The translations under genes were made by a program, and so were the position numbers. 64,000 nucleotides of DNA from Gluconacetobacter liquefaciens (GTDB taxonomy: Bacteria > Pseudomonadota > Alphaproteobacteria > Acetobacterales > Acetobacteraceae), in NCBI RefSeq assembly GCF_003350405.1, contig NZ_QQAW01000001.1:310001-374000 (forward strand), in the 5' to 3' direction. The notes under the pieces are model-generated. The model was not told the DNA's origin. It ran no database searches and saw only the letters and a program-made list of their open reading frames with translations. Every line of letters begins with the position of its first letter. The stretch's first letter is position 1. Positions 21,306 to 30,677 of this stretch are shown in pieces.

Positions 21306-22724
21306 ATGAAGGCGATCAATGCGATCCGCATGGGCGGGGTGGATGTCCTGCCGCTGATCGAAGGTGGGAAGGGCGTGTCGGTTTCGACCGGCATATCGTC
21401 CGGACATTGGGCGGCGGCGGGGGGCGCCGGCACGGTCTCTATCGTCAATGCCGATTCCTATGACGCTGAGGGACGATATGTCCCGCAGGTCTATCACGGC
21501 CGAAACCGGCGTGAACGGCAGCAGGAACTGATTGCCTACGCTATTGCCGGCGGCATTGCGCAGGCGCGGATCGCGCATGATCTGTCCGGTGGGCGCGGGC
21601 GCGTGCATGCCAACATCCTGTGGGAGATGGGCGGCGCCGAAGACGTTATCCTGGGCGTGCTGGAAGGCGCGCCGGGTCTGATCCATGGCCTGACCTGTGG
21701 CGCGGGCATGCCCTATCGCCTGTCGGACATCGCGGCGCGGTTCGGCATCCATTATTATCCCATCGTGTCGTCCGCGCGGGCGTTCAGTGCCTTGTGGAAG
21801 CGTTCATTCCACAAGAACCCCGATGGACTGGGCGGGGTGGTGTACGAAGACCCGTGGCGGGCCGGCGGGCATAACGGCCTGTCGAACAGCGAAAATCCGC
21901 TCAATCCCGAGGACCCGTTCCCGCGCGTGCTGGCGCTGCGCCAGGCGATGCGCGGCTTCGGCCTGCATGAGACGCCGATCATCATGGCTGGTGGCGTGTG
22001 GTGCCTGGAGGAATGGGAAGACTGGATCGACAATCCCGAACTCGGGCCGATCGCCTTCCAGTTCGGCACCCGACCGTTGCTGACGCAGGAGAGCCCGATC
22101 CCCGATGCGTGGAAGCGCCGGCTGCTGACGCTGAAGAAGGGGGACGTGTTCCTGAACCGCTTCTCGCCGACGGGGTTCTACTCTTCCGCGGTGAACAATC
22201 CTTTCCTGCGGGAATTGCAGGGGCGGTCCGAGCGGCAGGTGGCCTTCTCCGCCGAACCGGTGGGCGAGCATACGGCCGCTTATGGCGTGGGGGCCCGTGG
22301 CCGGCAGGTCTTCGTGACCGAGGCCGACCGCGAGCATGTCCGGCTGTGGGAGCGCGAGGGCTTCACCGAGGCCATGCGCACCCCGGATTCGACGCTGATC
22401 TTCGTCACGCCCGAGAAGGCGCGGGAGATCCTGGCCGACCAGGTGGCGTGCATGGGGTGCCTGTCGGAATGCCGCTTCTCGAACTGGAGCCAGCGGGGCC
22501 CGGATTATTCCAACGGCCACAAGGCCGATCCGCGCTCGTTCTGCATCCAGAAGACGCTCCAGGCCATTGCCCATGCGGGGCCGGAAGGCGACGACGGGGT
22601 GATGGACAACAACCTGATGTTCGGCGGCACGAACGCGTGGCGCTTCGGCACCGACCCGTTCTACGCCAACGGGTTCGTGCCGACGGTCGGTCAACTGGTC
22701 GACCGCATCATGACCGGACGCTGA
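21306..22724 (+). CDS. Nitronate monooxygenase-like FMN enzyme
   Basis: The 472-aa protein resembles the nitronate monooxygenase/2-nitropropane dioxygenase TIM-barrel family: GGKGVSVSTGISSGHWAAAGG near the start, LTCGAGMPYRL, TPIIMAGGVWCLEEWEDW (phosphate-binding-type turn) and FQFGTRPLL. The C-terminal third carries a cysteine group, CMGCLSEC followed by SFCIQKT, that standard nitronate monooxygenases lack; it might bind metal or an Fe-S centre. The ATG at 21306 was chosen because homologous-looking sequence begins with MKAINAIRMGG. It lies 115 bases after pnp, and a strong terminator follows. The true substrate is uncertain. Confidence 0.75.
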   Translation: MKAINAIRMGGVDVLPLIEGGKGVSVSTGISSGHWAAAGGAGTVSIVNADSYDAEGRYVPQVYHGRNRRERQQELIAYAIAGGIAQARIAHDLSGGRGRVHANILWEMGGAEDVILGVLEGAPGLIHGLTCGAGMPYRLSDIAARFGIHYYPIVSSARAFSALWKRSFHKNPDGLGGVVYEDPWRAGGHNGLSNSENPLNPEDPFPRVLALRQAMRGFGLHETPIIMAGGVWCLEEWEDWIDNPELGPIAFQFGTRPLLTQESPIPDAWKRRLLTLKKGDVFLNRFSPTGFYSSAVNNPFLRELQGRSERQVAFSAEPVGEHTAAYGVGARGRQVFVTEADREHVRLWEREGFTEAMRTPDSTLIFVTPEKAREILADQVACMGCLSECRFSNWSQRGPDYSNGHKADPRSFCIQKTLQAIAHAGPEGDDGVMDNNLMFGGTNAWRFGTDPFYANGFVPTVGQLVDRIMTGR

Positions 22725-22748
22725 TCCGGCGGATTACTGGAACGGTTG

Positions 22749-22780
22749 GAACGGGCCCCTTTCGGGGCCCGTTCGCGTTT
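22749..22780 (+). terminator. Terminator after nitronate monooxygenase-like gene
   Basis: A perfect 11-bp stem, GAACGGGCCCC (22749-22759) with GGGGCCCGTTC (22764-22774), has a TTTC loop and is followed by GCGTTT. Confidence 0.75.
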
Positions 22781-22801
22781 GTGCCGATCATGACTGGGTT
22801 T

Positions 22802-22844
22802 CCAAAGGGCTTCGCCCTTTGGTGGGTCAAGGGCAACGCCCTTG
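22802..22844. repeat. Twin-hairpin intergenic element
   Basis: Two adjacent perfect hairpins, CCAAAGGGC/GCCCTTTGG (22802-22822, loop TTC) and CAAGGGC/GCCCTTG (22828-22844, loop AAC), lie just before the rdgB stop (TAG, 22852-22850). Similar paired hairpins occur at 46371-46414 and 37890-37935, always at gene ends. They may terminate or protect the leftward rdgB message (inference). Confidence 0.7.
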
Positions 22845-22849
22845 CGGGG

Positions 22850-23467
22850 CTACCCCTCCGGCAGGCAGGCGGCGCGGAAGGCGGCGAAGGCGCGGGCGCG
22901 GTGGCTGATGGCGTTCTTCTCGGCTTCCGGCATTTCGGCGAAAGTGCGGGTTTCGCCTTCCGGAGTGAAGATCGGGTCGTAGCCATGGCCCTGGGCGCCG
23001 CGGGGCGGCCAAGCGATCTGCCCGTCGATCCGGCCTTCGAAGGTGCGGAGGGTGCCGTCGGGCCAGGCGAGGCAGAGGACGGAGATGAACCAGGCGGACC
23101 GGTCCTCGTCATTGCCGATGGCTTCGTGGATGCGGGCCATGGCGCCGGGGAAATCCTTGTCGGGGCCGGCCCAGCGGGCGGAATAGATCCCTGGCGCGCC
23201 GCCCAGGGCCGCGACGCAGAGGCCGGAATCGTCGGCCAGCGCCGGCAGGCCGCTGGCCTTGGCCGCTGCCACGGCCTTCAGCGCCGCGTTGCCGGTGAAG
23301 CTGTCCGCGGTTTCCTCGGGTTCGGGCAGGCCGAGTTGGCCGGCGGAGACGATGGTGATGCCATAGCCGTTCAGCAGGGCATCGAATTCCGCCAGCTTGC
23401 CCTGGTTGTGGCTGGCCAGGACCAGCCGTGTGCCGGAGGCCAGGCGGGGGGTGCTCGCCCCGCTCAC
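22850..23467 (-). CDS. rdgB: Non-canonical purine NTP pyrophosphatase (RdgB/HAM1)
   Basis: RdgB hydrolyses dITP, ITP and XTP so that they are not built into nucleic acids. The 205-aa protein has the family hallmarks: [14 protein letters not shown] near the N-terminus, the [20 protein letters not shown] substrate loop, [12 protein letters not shown] and the C-terminal [10 protein letters not shown]. The GTG at 23467 was chosen because it overlaps the rph stop (GTGA) and gives normal family length; the frame remains open upstream only as rph antisense. The rph-rdgB pair is a common alphaproteobacterial arrangement. Confidence 0.94.
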   Translation of the reverse strand: MSGASTPRLASGTRLVLASHNQGKLAEFDALLNGYGITIVSAGQLGLPEPEETADSFTGNAALKAVAAAKASGLPALADDSGLCVAALGGAPGIYSARWAGPDKDFPGAMARIHEAIGNDEDRSAWFISVLCLAWPDGTLRTFEGRIDGQIAWPPRGAQGHGYDPIFTPEGETRTFAEMPEAEKNAISHRARAFAAFRAACLPEG

Positions 23468-24213
23468 GACGCGTCGCTCCGTGCGGCCAGTGCTTTGTCG
23501 ACCGCAGCAAGCTGGGCGGCGAACAGATGCGCGGTGCCGGCCTGTGCCAGCCGCATCAGGGCCTCGAACTGCGCCTGCGAGAAGGGGGCCTGTTCGGCCG
23601 TGCCCTGGATCTCGACGATGCCGCCGGCCTCGGTGAGAACGAAATTGGCGTCGGCGGCGGCCGTGCTGTCTTCGTCGTAATCGAGGTCGAGCACCGCGCC
23701 GGCCTCGGTCAGGCCGCAGGAGATGGCCGCGACCTGTGCCGTCAGCGGCACGCGGGCCAGCACGCGGTTGCGCACCAGCTTTTCCAGTGCCAGCCGCAGG
23801 GCGACCCAGGCACCAGTGATGGAGGCGCAGCGGGTGCCGCCATCGGCGTTCAGCACGTCGCAATCGACGGTGATCGAGATTTCACCCAGTGCGGTCAGGT
23901 CGGTCACGGCACGCAGCGAGCGGCCGATCAGGCGCTGGATTTCCTGCGTGCGGCCCGATTGCTTGCCCTTCGCGGCCTCGCGCGGGCCGCGCGCGTGGGT
24001 GGCGCGGGGCAGCATGCCGTATTCGGCCGTGACCCAGCCCTTGCCCTGGCCGCGCAGGAAGGGCGGCACGCGGGGTTCGACGCTGGCGGCGCACAGCACC
24101 TCGGTCCCGCCCATGCGGATCAGGGCCGATCCCTCGGCGTGGCGGGCGAAGCCGGTTTCGATGGAGACGGGGCGCAGCGCGTCGGCGGCGCGGCCCGAGG
24201 GACGGGTGGTCAT
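23464..24213 (-). CDS. rph: Ribonuclease PH
   Basis: RNase PH trims tRNA 3' ends phosphorolytically. The 249-aa protein shows [71 protein letters not shown] and [18 protein letters not shown], the normal family path. The ATG at 24213 was preferred to a TTG six bases upstream. The stop overlaps the rdgB GTG start. It is divergent from hrcA across 185 bases that would hold both promoters. Confidence 0.96.
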   Translation of the reverse strand: MTTRPSGRAADALRPVSIETGFARHAEGSALIRMGGTEVLCAASVEPRVPPFLRGQGKGWVTAEYGMLPRATHARGPREAAKGKQSGRTQEIQRLIGRSLRAVTDLTALGEISITVDCDVLNADGGTRCASITGAWVALRLALEKLVRNRVLARVPLTAQVAAISCGLTEAGAVLDLDYDEDSTAAADANFVLTEAGGIVEIQGTAEQAPFSQAQFEALMRLAQAGTAHLFAAQLAAVDKALAARSDAS

Positions 24214-24398
24214 GGGCAAAGGATACTCCGCATCGACAGGCAGGGCATTCGGGGGCGGGGTGCCGAAAGCGCGGGCATAGCCCGAGCCGGGGGAGAATGG
24301 CCAGCCCGATGCTTGTCATAGCGGGCCGGAGCTTCCAGATTTATAGTGGTCAATTCCGCCGGCGTTCGCCGGCCTCGAACGTGGAGGCTTCAAGCAGG

Positions 24399-25466
24399 AT
24401 GAATCCCGGCACCCTGTCTTCCCGTCCGGCCCTGCCACCGGGGCTGGATGCCCGTTCGGCGGCGATCCTGCGCGAGATCGTCGAACAATATGTGGAAACC
24501 GGCGAGCCCGTCGGGTCGCGCACGCTGTCGCGACGCCTGCCGCTTCCGCTCTCGCCGGCGACCATCCGCAACGTGATGGCGGACCTGACCGAGGCCGGGT
24601 TGCTGTTTTCGCCCCATGCCTCGGCCGGCCGCCTGCCGACGGAAAAGGGGGTGCGGCTGTTCGTGGACGGGCTGCTGCAGTTCGGCAGCTTGAGCGAGGA
24701 CGAGCGCGAAACCATCACCAACTCGCTGGAGATGCGTGGCCGCTCGTTGCAGGACACGTTGGCCGAGGCGTCGTCGATGTTGTCCGGCCTGTCCTCGGCC
24801 GCAGGGCTGGTGCTGGCGCCCAAGGGTGACGGGGCGGTGAAGCATATCGAATTCGTCGCCCTTGGCCCCAGGCGGGCACTGGTGATCCTGGTGGGTGCGG
24901 ACGGGCAGGTGGAGAACCGGGTGATCGAGACCCCGATCGGCCTGCCGCCCTCGGCGCTGGTCGAGGCGGGGAATTATCTCAACGCCCAGTTGGCCGGGCG
25001 CTCGCTGGAGGATCTGCGCACGCATGTCAGTGCGGACATGAGCGCCAATCGCAGCGAACTGCATCACTTGACCGCCGAGATCGTGGCCAGCGGGCTGGCG
25101 ACCTGGAGCGACGTGGATCGCGGCGGCACGCTGTTCATCCGGGGGCAGGCGCGCCTGCTGGCCGATGTGACGGAGATCGAGCGCCTCTCCACCATCCAGA
25201 TGCTGTTCGAGCGGCTGGAGGCGCAGGAGACGATGCTGCGCCTGTTGGAACTGGCGCAGGAATCGGATGGCGTGCGGATCTTCATCGGTGCCGAAAGCGG
25301 CCTGTTCGGGCTTTCCGGCACCTCGGTGGTGGTGGCTCCGGCGCGGACCGACAGCAACCGGATCGTGGGGGCGATCGGCGTGATCGGCCCCACGCGCCTC
25401 AATTATGGGCGCATCATCCCGGTGGTGGATTATACTGCCCGCGTCATAGGCAGAATGCTCGGCTGA
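24399..25466 (+). CDS. hrcA: Heat-inducible transcription repressor HrcA
   Basis: HrcA represses class I heat-shock genes by binding CIRCE elements. The 355-aa protein has the N-terminal winged helix (about 15-90: REIVEQYVETGEPVGSRTLS, LSPATIRNVMADLTEAGLL) and the C-terminal effector part with HASAGRLPTEKGVRLFVD and GAIGVIGPTRLNYGRIIPVV. The ATG at 24399 follows AGCAGG; earlier in-frame starts would add an unconserved leader. No CIRCE-like inverted repeat (TTAGCACTC-N9-GAGTGCTAA) is visible upstream. grpE, the usual next gene, is absent; an aldo/keto reductase follows. Confidence 0.94.
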   Translation: MNPGTLSSRPALPPGLDARSAAILREIVEQYVETGEPVGSRTLSRRLPLPLSPATIRNVMADLTEAGLLFSPHASAGRLPTEKGVRLFVDGLLQFGSLSEDERETITNSLEMRGRSLQDTLAEASSMLSGLSSAAGLVLAPKGDGAVKHIEFVALGPRRALVILVGADGQVENRVIETPIGLPPSALVEAGNYLNAQLAGRSLEDLRTHVSADMSANRSELHHLTAEIVASGLATWSDVDRGGTLFIRGQARLLADVTEIERLSTIQMLFERLEAQETMLRLLELAQESDGVRIFIGAESGLFGLSGTSVVVAPARTDSNRIVGAIGVIGPTRLNYGRIIPVVDYTARVIGRMLG

Positions 25467-25473
25467 AGATCGG

Positions 25474-25505
25474 CCCGGACACGCGCGCTGGCGGTTGTGT
25501 CCGGG
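25474..25505 (+). terminator. Hairpin after hrcA
   Basis: CCCGGACAC (25474-25482) pairs perfectly with GTGTCCGGG (25497-25505), eight bases after the hrcA stop. No clear T-run follows, so a terminator role is only likely. Confidence 0.5.
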
Positions 25506-25637
25506 TCGAGATTTGGGGGCTCCATAAAACGGTCGTCGTGAAAAACTGGCCTGCCTTGGTGCCGCCATTTTCCTGATCTAGCTGCCTGGGTCTGGCTTTT
25601 GTTTCCGCCCTGGCGCGCATGTTTGAGGAGCGCTTTC

Positions 25638-26525
25638 ATGCCCCGTCCCGATGCAGGCCAGGCCGGCACCTTCCTGATTGGCGGCGATATGCCCGTCGCG
25701 CGCCTGGGGTTTGGCGCCATGCGCATTACCGGGCGCGGAATCTGGGGGGATCCGCCCGACCGTGACCGGGCGCTGGACACGCTGCGCCGCGCGGCGGCCT
25801 GCGGCGTGACGCTGATCGACACCGCCGATGCCTATGGGCCTTATGTCAGCGAGGATCTGATCCGCGCCGCTTTGCATCCCTATGGCGGCCTGCGCATCGC
25901 AACCAAGGGCGGCCATACGCGCCATGGGCCGGATATCTGGCGCCCGGTGGGGAATCCGGACTATCTGCGCCAGTGCGTGCTGATGAGCATGCGCCGCCTT
26001 GGCGTGGACTGCATCGATTTGTGGCAGTTGCATCGTGTGGGGCCGGATTGCACGCCGGAGACGCAGTTCGAGGTGATCGCCGCGATGCGCGCGGAAGGAC
26101 TGATCCGCCATGTCGGCCTCTCGGAAGTGTCCGTGGAGATGATCGAGCGGGCCCGGCGCTTCTTTCCGGTCGCGACGGTGCAGAACCGTTATAATCTGGT
26201 CAATCGTGCCTCGGAGGACGTGCTGGATTATTGCGCGGGGCACGGGATCGGCTTCATCCCCTGGGCGCCGCTGGCGGCGGGGTCGCTGGCCCGCGAGGGC
26301 GGCGTGCTGGACCGGGTGGCGCGCGATCTGGGGGCCACGCCGGGGCAGGTGGCGCTGGCATGGCTGCTGCGCCGCGCCCCCGTGATGCTGCCGATCCCCG
26401 GTACCGGCAGCCCCGAGCATGTCGAGGAGAATGTCGTCGCCGCCGGACTGGTGCTGGATGATGCCGTTTTCACCCGCCTGGAACAGGAGGGCCGCGCGGA
26501 ATGGCAGCGTCAGGCGGGTGGTTGA
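25638..26525 (+). CDS. Aldo/keto reductase
   Basis: This 295-aa NAD(P)H-dependent oxidoreductase has the AKR TIM-barrel pattern. The catalytic tetrad is visible: Asp and Tyr in [11 protein letters not shown], Lys in IATKGGH and His in LWQLHRVGP. The C-terminal cofactor loop is represented by [17 protein letters not shown]. The ATG at 25638 was chosen because it follows GAGGAG at 25625-25630; the frame is open further upstream without a better site. It stands between hrcA and the PBP1A gene on the same strand with gaps over 120 bases on each side, so it is probably a single-gene unit. Substrate unknown. Confidence 0.9.
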   Translation: MPRPDAGQAGTFLIGGDMPVARLGFGAMRITGRGIWGDPPDRDRALDTLRRAAACGVTLIDTADAYGPYVSEDLIRAALHPYGGLRIATKGGHTRHGPDIWRPVGNPDYLRQCVLMSMRRLGVDCIDLWQLHRVGPDCTPETQFEVIAAMRAEGLIRHVGLSEVSVEMIERARRFFPVATVQNRYNLVNRASEDVLDYCAGHGIGFIPWAPLAAGSLAREGGVLDRVARDLGATPGQVALAWLLRRAPVMLPIPGTGSPEHVEENVVAAGLVLDDAVFTRLEQEGRAEWQRQAGG

Positions 26526-26651
26526 CGCGCCCTGCGGGGGGCGACGCCGGGGCCCGGGAATGCTAGGAGAGGCGTCCTTGCCCATGTCCCGCTCCGCCGG
26601 TGCCCGTCGTGACGGATCTCGTTTCCTTGCCCTTCGCCCACTGGACCCTGG

Positions 26652-29414
26652 ATGATTTTTCGTAACGGATCAGGCCGTGACGGCCGGCTGCTTGTGACTT
26701 CGCGCATTGGCGGTGATGCCGCAGACGGTGCGGCTCCCCGCCCGCCGCGACGCGGTTTCGGCCTGACGGGGCCGGGTGGCGGCCCGCGCCGGCCGCGCTT
26801 CCGGCTGGTGCGCAGGCTGCTCGGCGGGGGGGCGGCGGTGCTGCTGCTGGGCTCGCTGGCCGGCGGGATGGTCGCCTGGACCAAATACGAGCAACTGGTG
26901 GCCGACCTGCCGACGGTTGACGGGCTGCGCACCTACCAGCCGCCGGTGATGAGCCGGCTTTATTCCGGCGATGACCGGGTGATGGCGGAACTGGCGGCGG
27001 AACGGCGTATCTTCGTGCCCTATTCGGCCATTCCGGCCCGGGTGAAGAATGCCGTCATCGCGACCGAAGACCAGAAATTCTATACCCATGGCGGCGTCAA
27101 TCCGTTCGCGATCCTGCGCGCGGGGCTGACCGACCTGACGATGAGCAAGGGGCACAGGCCGATTGGTGCCTCGACGATCACCCAGCAGGTGGCGCGCATC
27201 ATGCTGCTGGGCTCGAAACAGACTTTGTCGCTGGAGCGCAAGGCCAAGGAGGCCCTGCTGGCGATCCGTATCGAGCAGACCCTGTCGAAGGACAAGATCC
27301 TCGAAATCTACCTGAACGAGATCTATCTGGGCGCGGGGGCGTATGGTGTCGGCGCGGCGGCGCAGACCTATTTCAACAAGCCGCTGGACCAGTTGGACGA
27401 CGCGCAGGCGGCGTTCCTGGGCGCGCTGCCGAAATCGCCTTCCAACTACAACCCCTATCGTTTCCCGGACGCGGCGCTGGCCCGGCGCAACCTCGTGTTG
27501 CAGCAGATGGTCGAGATCGGTGCCATCACCGAGGAGCAGGCGCGTCTGGCGCAGGCCGAGCCGCTGGTGCCGCAGGCCTTCACCCGGCCCGGTCCGGCCC
27601 CGGGATCGGAATGGTTCGGCGAGGAAGTGCGCCGCCAGCTGATCGAGCGTTACGGGCAGGACACCACCATGCAGGGTGGCCTTCTGGTGCATACCAGCAT
27701 GGACCCGCATCTGCAGCAGGTCGCGACCGCCGCAGTGCGTGACGGGTTGATGAGCTATGACCACGACCATGGCGGCTGGCGGGGGCCGGTGGCGCATCTG
27801 GACGAGATCGCGTCTGGCGCGGATGCCGGCCAATGGGTGCCTGCGCTGGCACATACGGCGCGGCCGCCCGGCATGCTGGATTCCTGGCGGCTGGGGGTTC
27901 TGCTCTCGCCGGCCACGGGGGAGATCGGCTGGCTGGAAGGGCCGGCGGCGCATGCCGAACCGCGGAGCGGGCGGCTGCTGGCGCGCGACATGGCCTGGAT
28001 GCGCCGCTGGCGCGCCCCCCGCGCGGGCGATGTGCTGATGGTCGAGCCCCAGGCCGATGGCGGCGGGGTCGCGCTGCGGCAGGTGCCCAAGGTCGAGGGC
28101 GCGCTGGTGACGCTGGACGTGCGGACGGGCCGGGTGCTGGCGATGGTCGGCGGCTGGTCGTTCGGCCAGTCGCAGTTCAATCGCGCGACCCAGGCGCTGC
28201 GCCAGCCCGGATCGTCCTTCAAGCCGTTCGTCTATCTGACGGCGATGGAGCAGGGGATTTCGCCTTCCCAGAAATTCGACGATTCCCCGGTGTCTTATGG
28301 CACCTGGCATCCGAACAACTACGAGAAGGATTTCTGGGGCCCGACTACCCTGCATGATGCGCTGCGGGAATCGCGCAATCTGGTGACGATCCGTCTGGCG
28401 GCCCATATCGGCATGAAATCGGTGGCGAACATGGCCACCTCGCTGCAGCTGGTCGAGTCCATGCCGCATGTTCTGCCGGCCGCGCTGGGCGCGGTGGAGA
28501 CGACCGTGCTGCGCGAGGCCGGGGCCTATGCCACCATCGCGGCAGGCGGGCGGTTGGTGACGCCGACCCTGATCGACAATGTGCAGGACCGCGACGGCCA
28601 TGTGCTGTGGCAGCCTCCGGGCCTGGCCTTGCAGGCGGCGGTGCCGGCTACCGGCACCGCCGCCCCTGTGCCTGCCGCGATGCCGCAACCAGCCGTCGCG
28701 GGGAGTGGGGCACCGGTGGCGGCACCGGCAGCCGTCGCATCCCCGGCTGTGGCGGTCGTGCCGGCCGATGGGCCTGTGCTGGTGGATACGCGGCCGCAGG
28801 TCGCCTCGCCGGACAGCGCGTACCAGATCGTGGCGATGATGCGTGACGTGATCCTGCGCGGCACAGGAAATCGGGCCGGGCAGGGCATCGACCGGCCCAT
28901 CGCCGGGAAAACCGGCACCAGCCAGAATTTCAACGATGCGTGGTTCGCCGGCTTTTCGCCCGATATCGTGACGATCGTCTGGGTCGGGTTCGACACGCCG
29001 CAGACGCTGGGCAAGAACGAGACCGGCGGCACGATCGCCGGCCCGATCTGGAACCGGGTGATGAAGGCGGTGCTGGCCGACCGGCCGAGGCTGGATTTCC
29101 CTGTGCCCCAGGGGCTGACGCTGGCGCGCTACGATACGGGGATGGGCATGGCGGTGGATGCCTTCAAGCCCGACCAGGTGCCGGGCATCAGCGCCGACCT
29201 GAACGCCAATGCGACCGGCGCGTTGACCGCCGAGGATACCGGTGCCGAGACGATGCCGGATTCCGAGAGCGACATGGCGGCCTCGCCCTCTGCCGCGCCC
29301 GCCGGCGGGCCCGCATCCGGCCCCGGCGGCGGGCCGGGCCAGCCCGCACCTTCGGCCGCCGCTCCTGCCGCACCGGCGGGCGGGGGTGACATTGGCATGG
29401 GTGGCCTGTATTGA
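26652..29414 (+). CDS. mrcA: Penicillin-binding protein 1A (bifunctional)
   Basis: PBP1A polymerises and cross-links peptidoglycan from the inner membrane. The 920-aa protein has a cytoplasmic basic N-terminus, a membrane helix at about 57-75, a GT51 glycosyltransferase domain (about 105-300) with catalytic glutamate 139 in ATEDQKFYTHGG, and a transpeptidase domain (about 470-850) with the SxxK serine in RQPGSSFKPF (about 522), SRN (in RESRNLVT) and KTGTS (about 753). An Ala/Pro-rich insert of about 60 residues lies before the KTG motif, and a Gly/Pro/Ala-rich tail of about 60 residues ends the protein. The start is the ATG before IFRNGSGRDG; the ribosome site is weak. Confidence 0.94.
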   Translation: MIFRNGSGRDGRLLVTSRIGGDAADGAAPRPPRRGFGLTGPGGGPRRPRFRLVRRLLGGGAAVLLLGSLAGGMVAWTKYEQLVADLPTVDGLRTYQPPVMSRLYSGDDRVMAELAAERRIFVPYSAIPARVKNAVIATEDQKFYTHGGVNPFAILRAGLTDLTMSKGHRPIGASTITQQVARIMLLGSKQTLSLERKAKEALLAIRIEQTLSKDKILEIYLNEIYLGAGAYGVGAAAQTYFNKPLDQLDDAQAAFLGALPKSPSNYNPYRFPDAALARRNLVLQQMVEIGAITEEQARLAQAEPLVPQAFTRPGPAPGSEWFGEEVRRQLIERYGQDTTMQGGLLVHTSMDPHLQQVATAAVRDGLMSYDHDHGGWRGPVAHLDEIASGADAGQWVPALAHTARPPGMLDSWRLGVLLSPATGEIGWLEGPAAHAEPRSGRLLARDMAWMRRWRAPRAGDVLMVEPQADGGGVALRQVPKVEGALVTLDVRTGRVLAMVGGWSFGQSQFNRATQALRQPGSSFKPFVYLTAMEQGISPSQKFDDSPVSYGTWHPNNYEKDFWGPTTLHDALRESRNLVTIRLAAHIGMKSVANMATSLQLVESMPHVLPAALGAVETTVLREAGAYATIAAGGRLVTPTLIDNVQDRDGHVLWQPPGLALQAAVPATGTAAPVPAAMPQPAVAGSGAPVAAPAAVASPAVAVVPADGPVLVDTRPQVASPDSAYQIVAMMRDVILRGTGNRAGQGIDRPIAGKTGTSQNFNDAWFAGFSPDIVTIVWVGFDTPQTLGKNETGGTIAGPIWNRVMKAVLADRPRLDFPVPQGLTLARYDTGMGMAVDAFKPDQVPGISADLNANATGALTAEDTGAETMPDSESDMAASPSAAPAGGPASGPGGGPGQPAPSAAAPAAPAGGGDIGMGGLY

Positions 29415-29484
29415 CGCCGCTTGCTTTTCCTGTCGGGCCGGCCGTCAATCGGCCGCCCTTTCTGACCGATGGAGTTCCTGTTCC

Positions 29485-30616
29485 ATGTCCGCCGAGACCG
29501 AGGCTCTCAACGACCAGCTCAAGCAGTCGGTGGCACTGCTGAGGAGGCATCTTTGACTGGGATGTCGCAATCGGCCGTCTGGCCGAACTGAACAATCGGG
29601 CGGAGGACCCGGATCTGTGGAACGATCCGGACGCCGCCCAGAAGCTGATGCGCGAGCGCACCCTGCTGGCCGGGCAGGTCGAGGGGGTGCAGCGGCTGGA
29701 AGGCGATGTCCGCGATACGCTGGATCTGGTCGAACTGGCCGAGATGGAAGGCGATGAGGCCGTCCTGAAGGACGCCACGCGGATGCTGCGCGAACTGGCT
29801 GACGAGGCCAAGCGCCGCGAGACCGAGAGCCTGCTGTCCGGCGAGGCAGACAGCAACGACTGCTACATGGAAGTCAATGCCGGCGCAGGCGGCACCGAGG
29901 CCCAGGATTGGGCCGAGATGCTGTTGCGCATGTATACCCGCTGGGCCGAGCAGCATGGCTACAAGGTCACGCTGATGGAAAGCTCGGAGGGCGAGCAGGC
30001 CGGGCTGAAATCGGCGACGATCCAGGTGACTGGCCCCAATGCCTATGGCTGGCTGAAGACCGAGGCCGGCGTGCATCGCCTGGTGCGGATTTCGCCCTTC
30101 GACGCGGCGGCGCGGCGGCAGACGTCGTTTGCCTCGGTCTGGGTCTATCCGGTGGTCGATGATTCGATCGAGATCGAGATCAACGAAGCCGACCTGAAGG
30201 TCGATACGTTCCGGGCCTCGGGTGCCGGCGGGCAGCACGTCAACAAGACCGAGTCCGCGATTCGAATCACCCACATTCCCACCGGCATCGTGGTGGCCTG
30301 CCAGACCGACCGGTCGCAGCATCGCAACCGGGCGACGGCGATGACGATGCTGAAGGCCCGCATGTACGAGCAGGAACTGCAACGGCGCGAGGCCGCCGCG
30401 GCCCAGACCGAGGCGGCGAAGACCGATATCGGCTGGGGGCACCAGATCCGCTCCTACGTGCTGGCGCCCTACCAGTTGGTGAAGGACCTGCGGACGAATG
30501 TCGAGCGCGGCAACCCTGGCGCCGTGCTGGACGGGGACCTGGATGACTTCATGGCGGCAGCCCTGGCCGCCCGTGTGGGGGCGACCCGGTCCGAGGCCAG
30601 TGCTTCCGCCCAGTGA
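29485..30616 (+). CDS. prfB: Peptide chain release factor 2, programmed +1 frameshift
   Basis: RF2 releases peptides at UGA and UAA. The first frame (29485-29553) encodes 23 residues ending LLRRHL and then meets an in-frame TGA at 29554-29556. A +1 shift at CTT TGA C continues as [14 protein letters not shown] from 29555 to 30616, giving 376 aa in all (join 29485..29553, 29555..30616). SPF (in [11 protein letters not shown], the stop-codon recognition motif) and GGQ (in [13 protein letters not shown], the catalytic motif) are intact. The internal ribosome-like AGGAGG lies three bases before CTT, as in E. coli prfB. A terminator follows at 30655. Confidence 0.96.
29542..29557 (+). promoter_or_regulatory. 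RF2 programmed frameshift site
   Basis: AGGAGG (29542-29547), CAT, the slippery CTT (29551-29553), stop TGA and a following C. In prfB genes generally, low RF2 slows reading of the UGA and the internal Shine-Dalgarno pairing drives the +1 shift, so RF2 controls its own synthesis. Confidence 0.93.
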
Positions 30617-30654
30617 TTGCCGCAGGGTGATCGCGGGGTATGCGCGCAAGAGAG

Positions 30655-30677
30655 GGCGGCTTCGGCCGCCTTTTTTT
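30655..30677 (+). terminator. Intrinsic terminator of prfB
   Basis: GGCGGC (30655-30660) pairs with GCCGCC (30665-30670) around a stable TTCG loop, followed by seven T. Confidence 0.92.
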
